A stretch of 64,000 nt of DNA from Fusibacter sp. 3D3 (GCF_001748365.1 NZ_BDHH01000020.1:1-64000), one strand, 5' to 3'; positions 44,433 through 53,967 are shown, counted from the first letter of the stretch. The notes: a model not told the origin generated them from the sequence alone. Program-made: numbers and translations.

Positions 44433-45797
44433 TTAGAAGCTGGATATAATAAGCGTCTCAAATCGATTAAATTCGGCGTCTATATCCACAGCAATGGATT
44501 TTTGGCGTAAAACACGCATCTGTTCTTTTAATTCTAACAAAAAATGATTGATGCTAATCACTTGTATTTCGTGTGATTTGAGCGATAAATTGAGACCGTT
44601 TTTATAACGGGCAAGTTTTGTGAGTGAAAGGTTAATCGCTTTGATCTTGGTGATGCTTAGCGCGTCTATATCATTAAGGAGGCTTCTTATATTCTCTTTT
44701 TCTGCTTCAATGTAAAATAGAAGATTAATGTGGGACGTTGATTTCTCGAACATAAGGTCTTCAGATTCCAGTTTAATTTGACTAGGATGTGCAATGGGCT
44801 TATCTTCCGTAGCGAGAATAGAACCGCTTAATGTTTGTATTGTACTGCCAATCTGTTTTTTGATGTAAAGCACGCTGAAGAGGGTTATTAGGAAAATGGT
44901 GACAATACTGGCTACTAGATTGATGATGAGGTTTGTCGTAGCCTTTGTAAACTTGTATGGATCAATGACGCCGATGACTTTCCAGCCTGTAATAGGATTT
45001 GTGGCATATGAGATGTAATAATGGCTGGATTTATTTTCAAAATATAGCGAAGCGGATTCATTTTGGTAAATTTGATGAATGAGGTCGTCTGTGAAAAGTG
45101 TTTTGGAGATCACGTTATCCGCGCTATCAATGGTAAAAAAATGTTGATCATCCATTTTTAATACGATAAAAACAGAACCCTCATTGTATTTTTTTAAAGC
45201 GTTAATTTTCTCAGATAAGTCATCAAGATAAATATCGATTGCTAAAACACCTTTAAATTTTTGTGCTTTGTCTATAACCGTTTTGGAACCTGTGATCACA
45301 TGTTTATTTGTGGTCGTATCGATATAAGGTTTAGTCCAAACAAAGGCAGGATTTGAATTAATCGCATTGATATACCATGGTCTTTGCTCTGCTTCCCACG
45401 ACGTGTTTGAAAGTTCTTCTGACGTGTCAGGCCATGAAATCAGTTTTTGAGTACCAAAAATTTTTTTTTCAGGTGTAAAATAAGCAAATGCAGTGGCATC
45501 ATATACTTGGTAAAAATTTTTTAAGAGTTCAAGTGTGGATTCGTAATATTTTTCGGGATCATCTGATACATATTGAATCAATTCGTTTTTTGACAGCATT
45601 TCAGCAGCACTTTCAAGATTAGAAAAGAAATCTGAAATGGAAAGATTGTATTGCTCAACAGAGTGATCAAATGAAGCTGTATAATCATTCTGTAAGAGCG
45701 TTTGATAAGTGTGCTCATAAATGTTTAAAATAAGAAAAACAATAATAAGGATCGTTAAAAGGATTTTTAGGACCTTGTTATTCAATCGTTTGATCAC
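44433..45797 (-). CDS. dCACHE membrane sensor protein without recognised output domain
   Basis: 454 residues. Membrane segment at about 9-28, extracellular double-CACHE domain (about 35-285) with RPWYINAINSNPAFVWTKPY, a motif of amino-acid-binding dCACHE domains, and GVLAIDIYLDDL; second membrane segment at about 292-315. The ~140 cytoplasmic residues are helical, but neither a HAMP-MCP, kinase ATPase nor GGDEF domain is visible. GTG 45797 follows ATGGAGG. It is divergent from the kinase/NtrC pair, so it may be an accessory ligand sensor for it. Alternatively a truncated chemoreceptor. Confidence 0.75.
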   Translation of the reverse strand: MIKRLNNKVLKILLTILIIVFLILNIYEHTYQTLLQNDYTASFDHSVEQYNLSISDFFSNLESAAEMLSKNELIQYVSDDPEKYYESTLELLKNFYQVYDATAFAYFTPEKKIFGTQKLISWPDTSEELSNTSWEAEQRPWYINAINSNPAFVWTKPYIDTTTNKHVITGSKTVIDKAQKFKGVLAIDIYLDDLSEKINALKKYNEGSVFIVLKMDDQHFFTIDSADNVISKTLFTDDLIHQIYQNESASLYFENKSSHYYISYATNPITGWKVIGVIDPYKFTKATTNLIINLVASIVTIFLITLFSVLYIKKQIGSTIQTLSGSILATEDKPIAHPSQIKLESEDLMFEKSTSHINLLFYIEAEKENIRSLLNDIDALSITKIKAINLSLTKLARYKNGLNLSLKSHEIQVISINHFLLELKEQMRVLRQKSIAVDIDAEFNRFETLIISSF

Positions 45798-45964
45798 ACA
45801 GACACCTCCATAAAATGACGCACAATTATTATAACATATGGGTGAGAGATGCGTTAAATAAATCTGATTCAGTATATCTCAATAGACTAGGGGTGTGACA
45901 ATGTGTCATAATTTGATATAATTCATTTATGTAACAAACAAAAGAGAAAGCTGCGGTAATTTAT

Positions 45965-47680
45965 ATGAAATTAAAGCTTCAAAGGAAAATCGTATTGCCT
46001 ATTTTAGTGTTGATGATAGTGCCGACAATCCTGTTAAGTGTTTTGTTCTTTGTGAGCATGCAAAGATTATCTTATGAGAATCATGTGGAAAAAATAGAGC
46101 ATGCCTTTAACTTGATTGAAGAAAGAACGCGTCAGATCGAATCTGATTTTTATACAAAACAGAGGCTTATAAGCGAGTTGACTGTGCTGGATCCGTTAGA
46201 GGTTTATGCCTACGAAGGTGATAAACTTCTATATTCTAATCAGGCAAACGTCAACTTAAGTATAGATGAAATGAAAAGTAGATACAAAGCGCCTCAAAGA
46301 TACGAGATCAGAAATAGAACTTATGAAAATTTAAACACGGGGGTCTATATCGTAATAGATAAACGCGCCATATGCTTTGATGTTCTAGAACTTTATAAAC
46401 CCTATCTCATCTTAATTATTATTTCGATTCTAATTACATTAAAAGTCATTTTGCTTGCGTCTGACAGTCTTTCTAAACCCGTATCCATATTACTTGAAGG
46501 TTATAATGATATCATAGCGGGTAACTTTAAAAATGATATAGAGATCAAACGCGAAGACGAACTGGGGCTCTTGGGTCAAGCTTTCAATGAAATGAAGGCA
46601 CAAATTGCAATAGGGAGTAATCGGTTTTTACAGATGAAAAAGTTCAACGAAGATATACTGCAGAGTATTTCAACGGGTATAATAACGACAAATGAAGTCG
46701 GTGAAATTAGGAACTGTAATGATTTTGCAATGCAGATGATTGAACGGGTCATGTGCCTCGATAAGGAAAAGCCTAAGATCATTAGAACATTGATGATGCA
46801 GATCAATGAAACCATAGAGCGTATGGATTCTATCAATAGAGTCGCTTATTTCAATGAATATAACACGAAGGCAGCCATTTATCTCGATATAACCACAGCG
46901 TTGATGAAGCGCTCTTCTGGAGAATTTGTTGGTGTGATTTGCAGTTTTAACGACATTACCAGCAGAAAAAAAATAGAAGAAAATGTGGAGCGCATAGATC
47001 GACTAGCTTCGCTTGGACAGTTGTCGGCGGCTTTGGTTCATGAAATAAGAAATCCACTTTCGGGCATAAAAATGGGGGCTCAAATCCTCAACAAGCGCTT
47101 AAGCGAGCACCTTGAAACCTCAGAACAAGATATATTTGAAGCGATGATTAAAGAGACGGATCGGTTAGATTTGCTCATGACGGACCTTTTGAATTTTTCA
47201 AAGCCTAAAATCCCAAAAGCTCAAATTGTAGATGTATTTGAAGTGATCGACAGAGCACTTCTTTTTTCAGAAAAAAGAATCAGAGAAAAAATGGCTTTAA
47301 TCCACATGAAGGATCAAATGAGAGGCATACAAGTGCTCTTTGACAAGGGACAGCTTATTCAGGTTTTTTTAAACATCATAGCAAATGCACTGGATGCCAT
47401 TGAACTAAAAGGGAAGCTTGAGATCGCGGTAGAGTATTTCGACAAAGAGGACGGGCAAGGGGTGTTGGTTTTATTTGAAGACAATGGCTCTGGCATCAAG
47501 AAGGAAAATATGAATACCATTTTTGATCCTTTTTTTACGACGAGAGAGACCGGAACAGGATTAGGCCTTTCAGTGGTTCATAAGTTGATTATTTCAAACA
47601 AGGGCAACATTGAGATTGATAGCATAGAAGCTGTAGGCACTGTCGTTAAAATTTATTTACCCATGTATAGGAGCGCATAA
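45965..47680 (+). CDS. Sensor histidine kinase (NtrB/AtoS-like)
   Basis: 571 residues. Membrane segments at about 9-31 and 140-162 enclose a ~110-residue external domain; HAMP (about 163-215), PAS (about 220-335), HisKA with ALVHEIRNPLSGIKMG (His about 359), and HATPase with NALDAI, DNGSGIKKEN and TGTGLGLSVVHKL. This is the usual partner of sigma-54 response regulators. Its stop overlaps the ATG of the next gene, so they are translationally coupled. Probable stimulus: extracellular amino acids, inferred from the glutaminase and symporter genes downstream. Confidence 0.93.
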   Translation: MKLKLQRKIVLPILVLMIVPTILLSVLFFVSMQRLSYENHVEKIEHAFNLIEERTRQIESDFYTKQRLISELTVLDPLEVYAYEGDKLLYSNQANVNLSIDEMKSRYKAPQRYEIRNRTYENLNTGVYIVIDKRAICFDVLELYKPYLILIIISILITLKVILLASDSLSKPVSILLEGYNDIIAGNFKNDIEIKREDELGLLGQAFNEMKAQIAIGSNRFLQMKKFNEDILQSISTGIITTNEVGEIRNCNDFAMQMIERVMCLDKEKPKIIRTLMMQINETIERMDSINRVAYFNEYNTKAAIYLDITTALMKRSSGEFVGVICSFNDITSRKKIEENVERIDRLASLGQLSAALVHEIRNPLSGIKMGAQILNKRLSEHLETSEQDIFEAMIKETDRLDLLMTDLLNFSKPKIPKAQIVDVFEVIDRALLFSEKRIREKMALIHMKDQMRGIQVLFDKGQLIQVFLNIIANALDAIELKGKLEIAVEYFDKEDGQGVLVLFEDNGSGIKKENMNTIFDPFFTTRETGTGLGLSVVHKLIISNKGNIEIDSIEAVGTVVKIYLPMYRSA

Positions 47681-49074
47681 TGCATACAAAAATTCTGATA
47701 ATTGATGATGAAGAAATCATGAGATTAACGCTCGGAGAAGGCCTTAGCGACCTCGGATATGACACGGAAACGGCGGCTGATGGCAGTGACGCCATCGTCA
47801 AATTAAAACAATTTGAACCAGATGTCATTTTACTCGATATGAAGTTAAAGTCCGAAAGTGGTTTAGAAGTTGCTAAAAAAATCAAGCAGACTGATGAGTA
47901 TGTGGAAATCATCATCATGACGGCCTATGCAGATATTAATACCGCTATTGAAGCTATAAAACTGGGCGCTACAGATTATATCAAAAAACCATTGGATCTT
48001 GATGAAATTCAAGTGAATATTTCAAGGGCAATCGCAAGTCAAAGTATGAAGAAAAAGTTGAAGCTTTATGAAGAAAAAGAGATGAAAGCGGAAGATACAT
48101 TCATCAGTAAAGACCCCATCATGGAAGATATCAAAAAAAGAATGACTATTCTAGCTGAAAATGACTCTGTAACTGCATTAATTGGTGGTGAAACAGGAAC
48201 GGGTAAAGAGGTTGTGGCCAATTATATACACAAAAATGGTGCTCGGAAAGATTTTTTAATGCTCAGTGTTAACTGTGCAGCAATCCCTAAGCAACTTTTG
48301 GAAAGTGAACTCTTCGGATTCGAAAAGAATGCTTTTAGCGGTGCAAATTCAAGGAAGAAAGGTCTTTTGGAAATGGCACAAGGGGGGACTTTATTTTTAG
48401 ATGAACTTGGGGAAATGCCACTGGATATTCAATCAAAAATGCTTAGATTTTTGGAGACGAGAAAGTTTAATCGCATTGGAGGTCTTGAAGAAATTGAGGT
48501 GGATATTAGAATTATAGCAGCCACAAATAAAAATTTGGAAGAAGCCATTGCGAAAAAAGAGTTCAGAGCAGATTTGTATTATAGATTAAATGTGGTGCCC
48601 ATTCATTTGCCACCCCTTCGAGAAAGAAAGGTTGATCTCCTTGAACTTTCAAAGTATTTTTTAGAGATTTACAACATCAAATTCAAAAAAAATTTCAAGG
48701 GTTTTACCAGTAATGCCTTTGAACGCATGCTTTCTTATCAATGGCCTGGCAATATCAGAGAACTTAAAAATATCATAGAACGGATCGTGATTCTCAATGA
48801 TTTAGATTATATTGATGTCAAGCTTCTTCCCAATGAAGTCCAAAATCAAAGTTCGAAAGAGAGTGGCTCGGCAATCCTCAAAGCGGAAAATGTGTTTATA
48901 GAAGAGGGCTTTTCTCTAGAAGAGCAAGTGGCAGACCTTGAAAAATACTATATTTCAAAGGCGTTAGAACTGTCTAAGGACAATTTTAGTGCCACTTCCA
49001 AACTCTTAGGCATTTCGAGGCATGCGCTCAACAGAAGAATGAAAAAGTACTATGAAGATAGGGCACTATCGTAA
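47680..49074 (+). CDS. NtrC-family sigma-54-dependent response regulator
   Basis: 464 residues: receiver (1-120; phosphoacceptor Asp about 54 in ILLDMKLKSESG), AAA+ domain with Walker A GETGTGKE near 170, Walker B GGTLFLDELGEMP near 237, and a Fis-type helix-turn-helix (about 425-462; ATSKLLGISRHALNRRMKK). The sigma-54 contact loop, normally GAFTGA, reads NAFSGA at 217-222. A sigma-54 promoter lies 120 bp past its stop, in front of glutaminase, and is its likely target. Cotranslated with the kinase. Confidence 0.93.
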   Translation: MHTKILIIDDEEIMRLTLGEGLSDLGYDTETAADGSDAIVKLKQFEPDVILLDMKLKSESGLEVAKKIKQTDEYVEIIIMTAYADINTAIEAIKLGATDYIKKPLDLDEIQVNISRAIASQSMKKKLKLYEEKEMKAEDTFISKDPIMEDIKKRMTILAENDSVTALIGGETGTGKEVVANYIHKNGARKDFLMLSVNCAAIPKQLLESELFGFEKNAFSGANSRKKGLLEMAQGGTLFLDELGEMPLDIQSKMLRFLETRKFNRIGGLEEIEVDIRIIAATNKNLEEAIAKKEFRADLYYRLNVVPIHLPPLRERKVDLLELSKYFLEIYNIKFKKNFKGFTSNAFERMLSYQWPGNIRELKNIIERIVILNDLDYIDVKLLPNEVQNQSSKESGSAILKAENVFIEEGFSLEEQVADLEKYYISKALELSKDNFSATSKLLGISRHALNRRMKKYYEDRALS

Positions 49075-49119
49075 AAGTGCTCGAAATCGAACGTTTTGTT
49101 TGATTTCGAGCACTTTTTG
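49073..49119 (+). terminator. Terminator of kinase/NtrC operon
   Basis: AAAAGTGCTCGAAATC pairs perfectly with GATTTCGAGCACTTTT; T-run follows. Confidence 0.9.
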
Positions 49120-49196
49120 TGTGCGATATTTTACATATGAGTCACAGTTGTTACCAAAAAGTTATCCAATACCTCCATTTCAGTATAATCACATCT

Positions 49197-49212
49197 TGGC
49201 ATACATCTTGCA
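49197..49212 (+). promoter_or_regulatory. Sigma-54 (-24/-12) promoter of glutaminase-symporter operon
   Basis: TGGCAT at 49197-49202 and TTGCA at 49208-49212, with exactly 10 bp between the GG and GC pairs (consensus TGGCAC-N5-TTGCA). It is 40 bp before the glutaminase ATG. An NtrC-type activator is encoded immediately upstream. Confidence 0.8.
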
Positions 49213-49251
49213 AAATATAGTGAGGTGTTAGAAATTGAACAGGAGGTAATA

Positions 49252-50172
49252 ATGGAAAAAACAGCTTTAAAAAATGCAATCGAAAATAGTCGAGATGCGA
49301 CAAAGCTTGGGGAAGTGGCATCTTATATTCCAGAGCTTGCAAAGGGGAATCGAGATGCGCTCGGGGCGTGTATCTTTGATACAAGTGGCAATTTGATTTT
49401 AGAAGGGGACTATCAAACTAAGTTTACGATTCAGAGCGTTTCAAAAGTAATAACGCTGATATGTGCACTGATTGATAATGGCAAAGAAGCCGTGTTTTCT
49501 AAAGTGGGTAATGAACCTTCCTCGGACCCTTTTAACTCGTTATTAAAGCTAGAAATTGTAGAGAATCATAAGCCCTTAAATTCATTTATCAACGCAGGCG
49601 CCATTGTCTGTACTTCTCTTGTGGCTGGGGATAACGGCATAGAAAAGTTCACGAGAATTCTTAATATGATTCGGAAATTGGCAAATAACGACTCTATAGA
49701 AGTCAATTATTCTGTTTTTAGATCTGAAAAATTAACCGGCAATACCAATCGAGCAATTGCCTACTTTCTCAAGGGCGCTGGGATTATAGAGAAAGATGTA
49801 GAAGATATATTGGACACCTATTTCAAGTGCTGTTCTATTGAGGTGGAAGTTGAGGATATCGCGAAAATAGCCTCTGTGATTGCCAATAATGGAATAGCGC
49901 CATGGTCTAATGAAGTGATCATTCCAAAAGATGTCAACCGCATTATAAAAGCGACGATGTCTGCTTGTGGCTTGTATGATTCTTCTGGAAAATTTTCAGT
50001 TGATGTGGGCATTCCCGCTAAAAGTGGTGTGGGCGGCTGTATCATGGGCGTTGTTCCAAATCGAATGGGTATAGCAGTTGTTGGCCCAGCACTTGATAAA
50101 CACGGCAATAGTGTTGCTGGGATAAAAGTTATGGAGGCGCTTTCTAAGGCGCTTGAACTCAGTATTTTTTAA
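49252..50172 (+). CDS. glsA: Glutaminase
   Basis: Hydrolyses glutamine to glutamate and ammonia. 306 residues with the serine-hydrolase-like motifs of the family: SVSK (Ser about 64), NAGAI near 112, a YFLKGAG Tyr/Lys region near 175, and SGVGGCIMGVVPNRMGIAV near 255. Start ATG 49252 follows ACAGGAGG; an upstream in-frame TTG at 49225 lies before the ribosome site. It is followed after 51 bp by an AGCS symporter, and both are placed under the sigma-54 promoter. Confidence 0.93.
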   Translation: MEKTALKNAIENSRDATKLGEVASYIPELAKGNRDALGACIFDTSGNLILEGDYQTKFTIQSVSKVITLICALIDNGKEAVFSKVGNEPSSDPFNSLLKLEIVENHKPLNSFINAGAIVCTSLVAGDNGIEKFTRILNMIRKLANNDSIEVNYSVFRSEKLTGNTNRAIAYFLKGAGIIEKDVEDILDTYFKCCSIEVEVEDIAKIASVIANNGIAPWSNEVIIPKDVNRIIKATMSACGLYDSSGKFSVDVGIPAKSGVGGCIMGVVPNRMGIAVVGPALDKHGNSVAGIKVMEALSKALELSIF

Positions 50173-50223
50173 GTTGGCAGTTTAAAGTGTAAAAGCAAAA
50201 TAAAATAAAAGGGGAATAATTTT

Positions 50224-51681
50224 ATGTTGAATTTTATCAATGATTTCGTAGCATTTAGCAATAATATACTTTGGTCGTATGTATTGATCTTTTTATTGAT
50301 AGCAGTGGGGATCTACTTTACTATATATCTTAAATTTTCACAATTTAGATTTTTTGGAGACACATTTAAAATTTTAGGTGGCGGGAATAAGACCTCAAAA
50401 GAAAAGGGGAAGTCAAGCATTTCATCATTTCAAGCATTTTGCTTAAGTGTTGCATCTCACGTGGGCACAGGTAATTTAGCAGGGGTTGCCATTGCGGTTA
50501 CAGTTGGAGGTCCAGGTGCCATATTTTGGATGTGGGTGATTGCACTTTTGGGTTCAGCATCGAGTTTCGTTGAAAATACATTGGCGCAAATTTATAAAGT
50601 AAAAGATAAAGAGGGTTACCGAGGTGGTCCAGCCTACTACATGGAAAAAGCACTTGGAAAGAGGAATTTAGGGATCGTATTTTCGATATTGATTACCATC
50701 TCATTTGGTCTTGTATTTAACTCTGTTCAAGCCAATACAATTATTTCGTCATTTGAAGGTGCATTTGGTTTAGAAAAAATATGGGGCGCAGGCATTTTGA
50801 TTGTACTGACAACTTTGGTTATATTTGGTGGCGTCAGCCGAATTGCAAGAGTGACAGAAGTGATCGTTCCTGTGATGGCCGTTGCATATGTATTAGTGGC
50901 ATTTTTCGTCGTATTTAAAAATATTTCAGAACTTCCAAATGTATTTAAAATGATTTTTGAAGGTGCTTTTGGTTTTAAACAAGTTGCAAGCGGAGGGCTT
51001 GGCGCTACTATTATGATGGGGATCAAAAGAGGTTTATTCTCAAATGAGGCGGGTATGGGAAGTGCCCCTAATGCAGCGGCAACAGCAGAAGTAAGTCATC
51101 CTGTTAAGCAAGCGATTATGCAAGTATTTGGTGTCTTTCTGGATACAATTGTGATCTGTAGTTCAACAGCATTCATCATATTCGTTTCTGATATTCCAGA
51201 AAGTGCTGGTCTTACAGGTATACAATTAACTCAAGGTGCTTTAACATCACAAGTAGGTGCTTGGGGTAATATTTTCATTGCAACCTGTATATTCTTATTT
51301 GCATATAGTTCTATCCTTGGAAATTACTATTATGGAGAGTCTAATATTGAGTTTATGAATGGGAGTAAAACACTCTTAACTGTGTTCAGACTTGCTGTAT
51401 TAGGCATGATATTATGGGGATCAATGTCTTCGTTAGATATCGTTTGGAGTATGGCGGATCTATTTATGGGATTGATGGCTATTATGAATCTTTTGGTGAT
51501 CTTTAAGTTGAGAAAGGTTGTTTCAAAAGTAGTTGCAGATTATATTGCTCAGAGAAGAGCTGGAATAGATCCTGTCTTCAATTCAAAGTCTATAGAAGGT
51601 CTTTTTAATGCAGAGTGTTGGGATCAAGAAAAATCTGTAACTTGCACAGTAGATAAAGTTAAAGAAAAGCAAGTGGTATAA
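50224..51681 (+). CDS. AGCS-family sodium:alanine/glutamine symporter
   Basis: Imports alanine, glycine or glutamine with Na+. 485 residues and about 10-11 membrane segments. Family signatures are VASHVGTGNLAGVAIAVTVGGPGAIFWMW near 78, GGPAYYMEKALG near 135 and KRGLFSNEAGMGSAPNAAATA near 263. Ribosome site AAAAGGGG. Its position with glutaminase suggests glutamine as a substrate: import, then deamidation to glutamate. Ended by the terminator at 51702. Confidence 0.93.
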   Translation: MLNFINDFVAFSNNILWSYVLIFLLIAVGIYFTIYLKFSQFRFFGDTFKILGGGNKTSKEKGKSSISSFQAFCLSVASHVGTGNLAGVAIAVTVGGPGAIFWMWVIALLGSASSFVENTLAQIYKVKDKEGYRGGPAYYMEKALGKRNLGIVFSILITISFGLVFNSVQANTIISSFEGAFGLEKIWGAGILIVLTTLVIFGGVSRIARVTEVIVPVMAVAYVLVAFFVVFKNISELPNVFKMIFEGAFGFKQVASGGLGATIMMGIKRGLFSNEAGMGSAPNAAATAEVSHPVKQAIMQVFGVFLDTIVICSSTAFIIFVSDIPESAGLTGIQLTQGALTSQVGAWGNIFIATCIFLFAYSSILGNYYYGESNIEFMNGSKTLLTVFRLAVLGMILWGSMSSLDIVWSMADLFMGLMAIMNLLVIFKLRKVVSKVVADYIAQRRAGIDPVFNSKSIEGLFNAECWDQEKSVTCTVDKVKEKQVV

Positions 51682-51701
51682 ATGGAGTACGTCGTCTAAT
51701 G

Positions 51702-51744
51702 AAAAAAACCTGATCTCAAGCATGATTTGAGATCAGGTTTTTTA
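51702..51744. terminator. Bidirectional terminator between symporter and membrane-protein gene
   Basis: AAAAACCTGATCTCAA pairs with TTGAGATCAGGTTTTT; A-run and T-run on either side serve both convergent transcripts. It overlaps the last codons of the - strand gene by design of compact spacing. Confidence 0.85.
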
Positions 51745-52378
51745 TGTCTGTATATTGAGCTTCATCAATCTTTAGCCTTGCGAAACCCTCTATTGAATTG
51801 ATATCTAAATAATAGCCGCCTTTTATAAGTTCGATAAACTGGTATTTTTTTATGTGTTCATAAGCGATAAGGGTCGTTCTATTCACAATGAGTGTTTTAG
51901 AAGTGAAGAAACAAGCAGAAGTGCCTAATCGATTCAGAGCAAAAACAATGGGCATCATAAAGACCAGATGCATTGTCCCTAAAATGACAACTAGGACTAG
52001 ACTTGACAACAATTCATAATATAGAAACACCAGCACAAATAATAGGAATAGACTATAAACTAAAAGTAAAGCCTTATAATTCCAAATGTTGCCTTTGACA
52101 ATACCTATAAAATTGTCTACACAATGATAAATGGGTTCATTTCCTACTGTTTGTTCAATTTCTTTTAAGCGCATTTGACTTACTTTGAATAATTTTTTTA
52201 CAAAATGTGTAATGATCATGACCAATAATACAATCCACACCGTCATAATGAAGCGGTCGTGCCAAGTCTCTCTATGAAATATCAATACACCTATAAAAAG
52301 GCAAATGTTGAGTAAAACGAATCTAAAGACTCTTTTTTTATAAATCTTGTAGGATAACAGATAGTCACTATAATTCAT
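51716..52378 (-). CDS. Membrane protein of PadR-linked operon
   Basis: 220 residues with four hydrophobic segments (about 18-35, 42-62, 103-120 and 122-145) and a short C-terminal beta region (FFTSKTLIVNRTTLIAYEHIKKYQ) resembling YcxB/bPH-type tails. Starts directly after the stop of the gene before it (TAG-ATG), so it is translationally coupled. No catalytic motif. Function unknown; its stop lies within the terminator hairpin. Confidence 0.65.
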   Translation of the reverse strand: MNYSDYLLSYKIYKKRVFRFVLLNICLFIGVLIFHRETWHDRFIMTVWIVLLVMIITHFVKKLFKVSQMRLKEIEQTVGNEPIYHCVDNFIGIVKGNIWNYKALLLVYSLFLLFVLVFLYYELLSSLVLVVILGTMHLVFMMPIVFALNRLGTSACFFTSKTLIVNRTTLIAYEHIKKYQFIELIKGGYYLDINSIEGFARLKIDEAQYTDIKNLISNHA

Positions 52379-53368
52379 CTATACACGCTCCCTTAAAATG
52401 GATATGACTTGATGATATTGATTGGCATTGACATCGATGCTCTTTTTTATGGTCATGGGGCTCATCTTGGCATTGTTATTGGGCAATTTATGGATGTGCT
52501 CAATAATCAATTTATAGTGCTTTTCATTTGAGGCCATATAATCTCTCGACCAAGAGATGCGATCTATCGCCGTCCAAGACACAAATCTGTTTTTTATAAC
52601 GATACCATCTTCAAGGATTAAATACTTAGGAATCCGATATTTCTCACTGTGGATGAATAACCAAATTGAAAATGCGATTGTGACGATAAATCCAATCATG
52701 AGGAAAATATTGTTGCCTTCGTAAGCAAAGATAACCATAAAGACTAAAATGATTGGGATAAAGAAGATTGAAATAAAAAAATACTCCCATGGAAATCTCT
52801 TTTTATAGGCCCATAATACCAATAGGGGATCTTGTGAGATTTTAAGTTGATGGACAGGAATACCATTCATACCAGTGAACCCTTGTGTCTGAAAATTGGA
52901 ATAGATCATTATCGGGAAATATAGACAATAAAATAGCATCGTCCATAAATCGCCAAAGGATCGAGGTCCATCTATTTTAGGCTCAGTGGAAGCACCCGAA
53001 AAAATCATGACGGATCCAAGTGTGGCAAGTATAAGAATGGATGCCAATACTTTTAAGCCAATGCGTAAAAATTTTCTGCGTTTCATGCCGTCATAATCTG
53101 TGAAACTGTAACCAATTTCAGAAGGATCACCCATTTGGAGCAATGCTTTTCGAATAGAGGCTTCTTTATAGTGTCCGGCGTTCATATAATCTTCTGCGAG
53201 GCTGTACAAGTGATCCAGAAGTTCATCTTTTATGACTTTGCCTTCGTCCTCTGTATACACTTGGTCTAACACTTTTTGTATAAAAGCAATCACACTTTCA
53301 TGATTTAAAATATCCTCCACTTGGAGTGATTCAATTGTTGATTTAACTTCTGTCGAGTCCTTTATCAT
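52379..53368 (-). CDS. Membrane protein with N-terminal PadR-associated helical domain
   Basis: 329 residues. The N-terminal ~105 residues (ESVIAFIQKVLDQVYTEDEG ... ASIRKALLQMGDPSEIGYSF) match the cytoplasmic helical domain found in proteins encoded next to PadR regulators (permease-prefix/DUF1700-like). Four membrane segments follow (about 112-262), then a PH-like beta region (YLILEDGIVIKNRFVSW). ATG follows AGGGAGAT. It lies 14 bp after the PadR gene. Possibly works with the next protein in envelope stress; not known. Confidence 0.72.
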   Translation of the reverse strand: MIKDSTEVKSTIESLQVEDILNHESVIAFIQKVLDQVYTEDEGKVIKDELLDHLYSLAEDYMNAGHYKEASIRKALLQMGDPSEIGYSFTDYDGMKRRKFLRIGLKVLASILILATLGSVMIFSGASTEPKIDGPRSFGDLWTMLFYCLYFPIMIYSNFQTQGFTGMNGIPVHQLKISQDPLLVLWAYKKRFPWEYFFISIFFIPIILVFMVIFAYEGNNIFLMIGFIVTIAFSIWLFIHSEKYRIPKYLILEDGIVIKNRFVSWTAIDRISWSRDYMASNEKHYKLIIEHIHKLPNNNAKMSPMTIKKSIDVNANQYHQVISILRERV

Positions 53369-53382
53369 GACTTATCTCCCTG

Positions 53383-53697
53383 TTACTCCATTAATAATTT
53401 CATAGCAACTGTGAAATCTTGCCATTCACTTTGCCTTTCATTTAGGTTTTTTCTACCCTTATCTGTGATCTTATAGTATTTTCGTTTTCGACCTTCAATA
53501 TTATCCCAGTAGGATTCAATATGCTCTTTTTTTTCTAAGGCATGTAAAATAGGGTATAAAGTCCCTTCTTTTAGTGAAAAAACACCATTTGACATGATTT
53601 CAAAATGTTTAATCATGCCATAGCCATACATGGGCTGACGATCCAGTGCTTTGAGAATCATCATATCAGTAGTGCCTTTAAGCAGTTCTTTATTCAT
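53383..53697 (-). CDS. PadR-family transcriptional regulator
   Basis: 104 residues, a typical short (class s1/s2) PadR repressor: winged helix with MILKALDRQPMYGYGMIKHFE, FSLKEGTLYPILHALEKK and GRKRKYYKITDKGRKNL. Start ATG 53697 after GAAAGGAG. A palindrome upstream (53718-53753) is a likely autoregulatory operator. It heads the three-gene operon with two membrane proteins. Confidence 0.92.
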   Translation of the reverse strand: MNKELLKGTTDMMILKALDRQPMYGYGMIKHFEIMSNGVFSLKEGTLYPILHALEKKEHIESYWDNIEGRKRKYYKITDKGRKNLNERQSEWQDFTVAMKLLME

Positions 53698-53717
53698 AGG
53701 ATGCTCCTTTCAGAATG

Positions 53718-53753
53718 ATACATAGCGAATCAATGCATCGGATTACTATGTAT
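53718..53753. promoter_or_regulatory. Candidate PadR operator
   Basis: ATACATAG (53718-53725) and CTATGTAT (53746-53753) form a perfect 8-bp palindrome, 20 bp apart, 20 bp upstream of padR. PadR proteins bind ATGT/ACAT-type palindromes, usually with a shorter gap, so the assignment is tentative. Confidence 0.5.
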
Positions 53754-53811
53754 TATTGTAGCAAATTATAAAATGATGGTCAAGTGTTAAGTGGATTAAA
53801 GAGGTATGAAG

Positions 53812-53967
53812 ATGAGTTATGTCTCTTATAATCCTTATGGTGAAAATGATTGTATCAAAGAGAATCGAGATATATTACATACGGCAGAAGGCGATGTTAT
53901 TTTTCAGTATCGGAAATCCCCATAGATTATGAAACCATAAATGCACTACTGAAAGTCATACATTGAT
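53812..53967 (+). pseudogene. Small broken ORF
   Basis: From ATG 53812 (after AAAGAGGT) 37 codons run to TAG at 53923 (ends HTAEGDVIFQYRKSP). One frame over, IDYETINALLKVIH continues at once to a stop at 53967. A one-base indel near 53920 would join them into about 51 residues. No family recognised; it might be the remains of a small regulatory protein. Confidence 0.25.
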
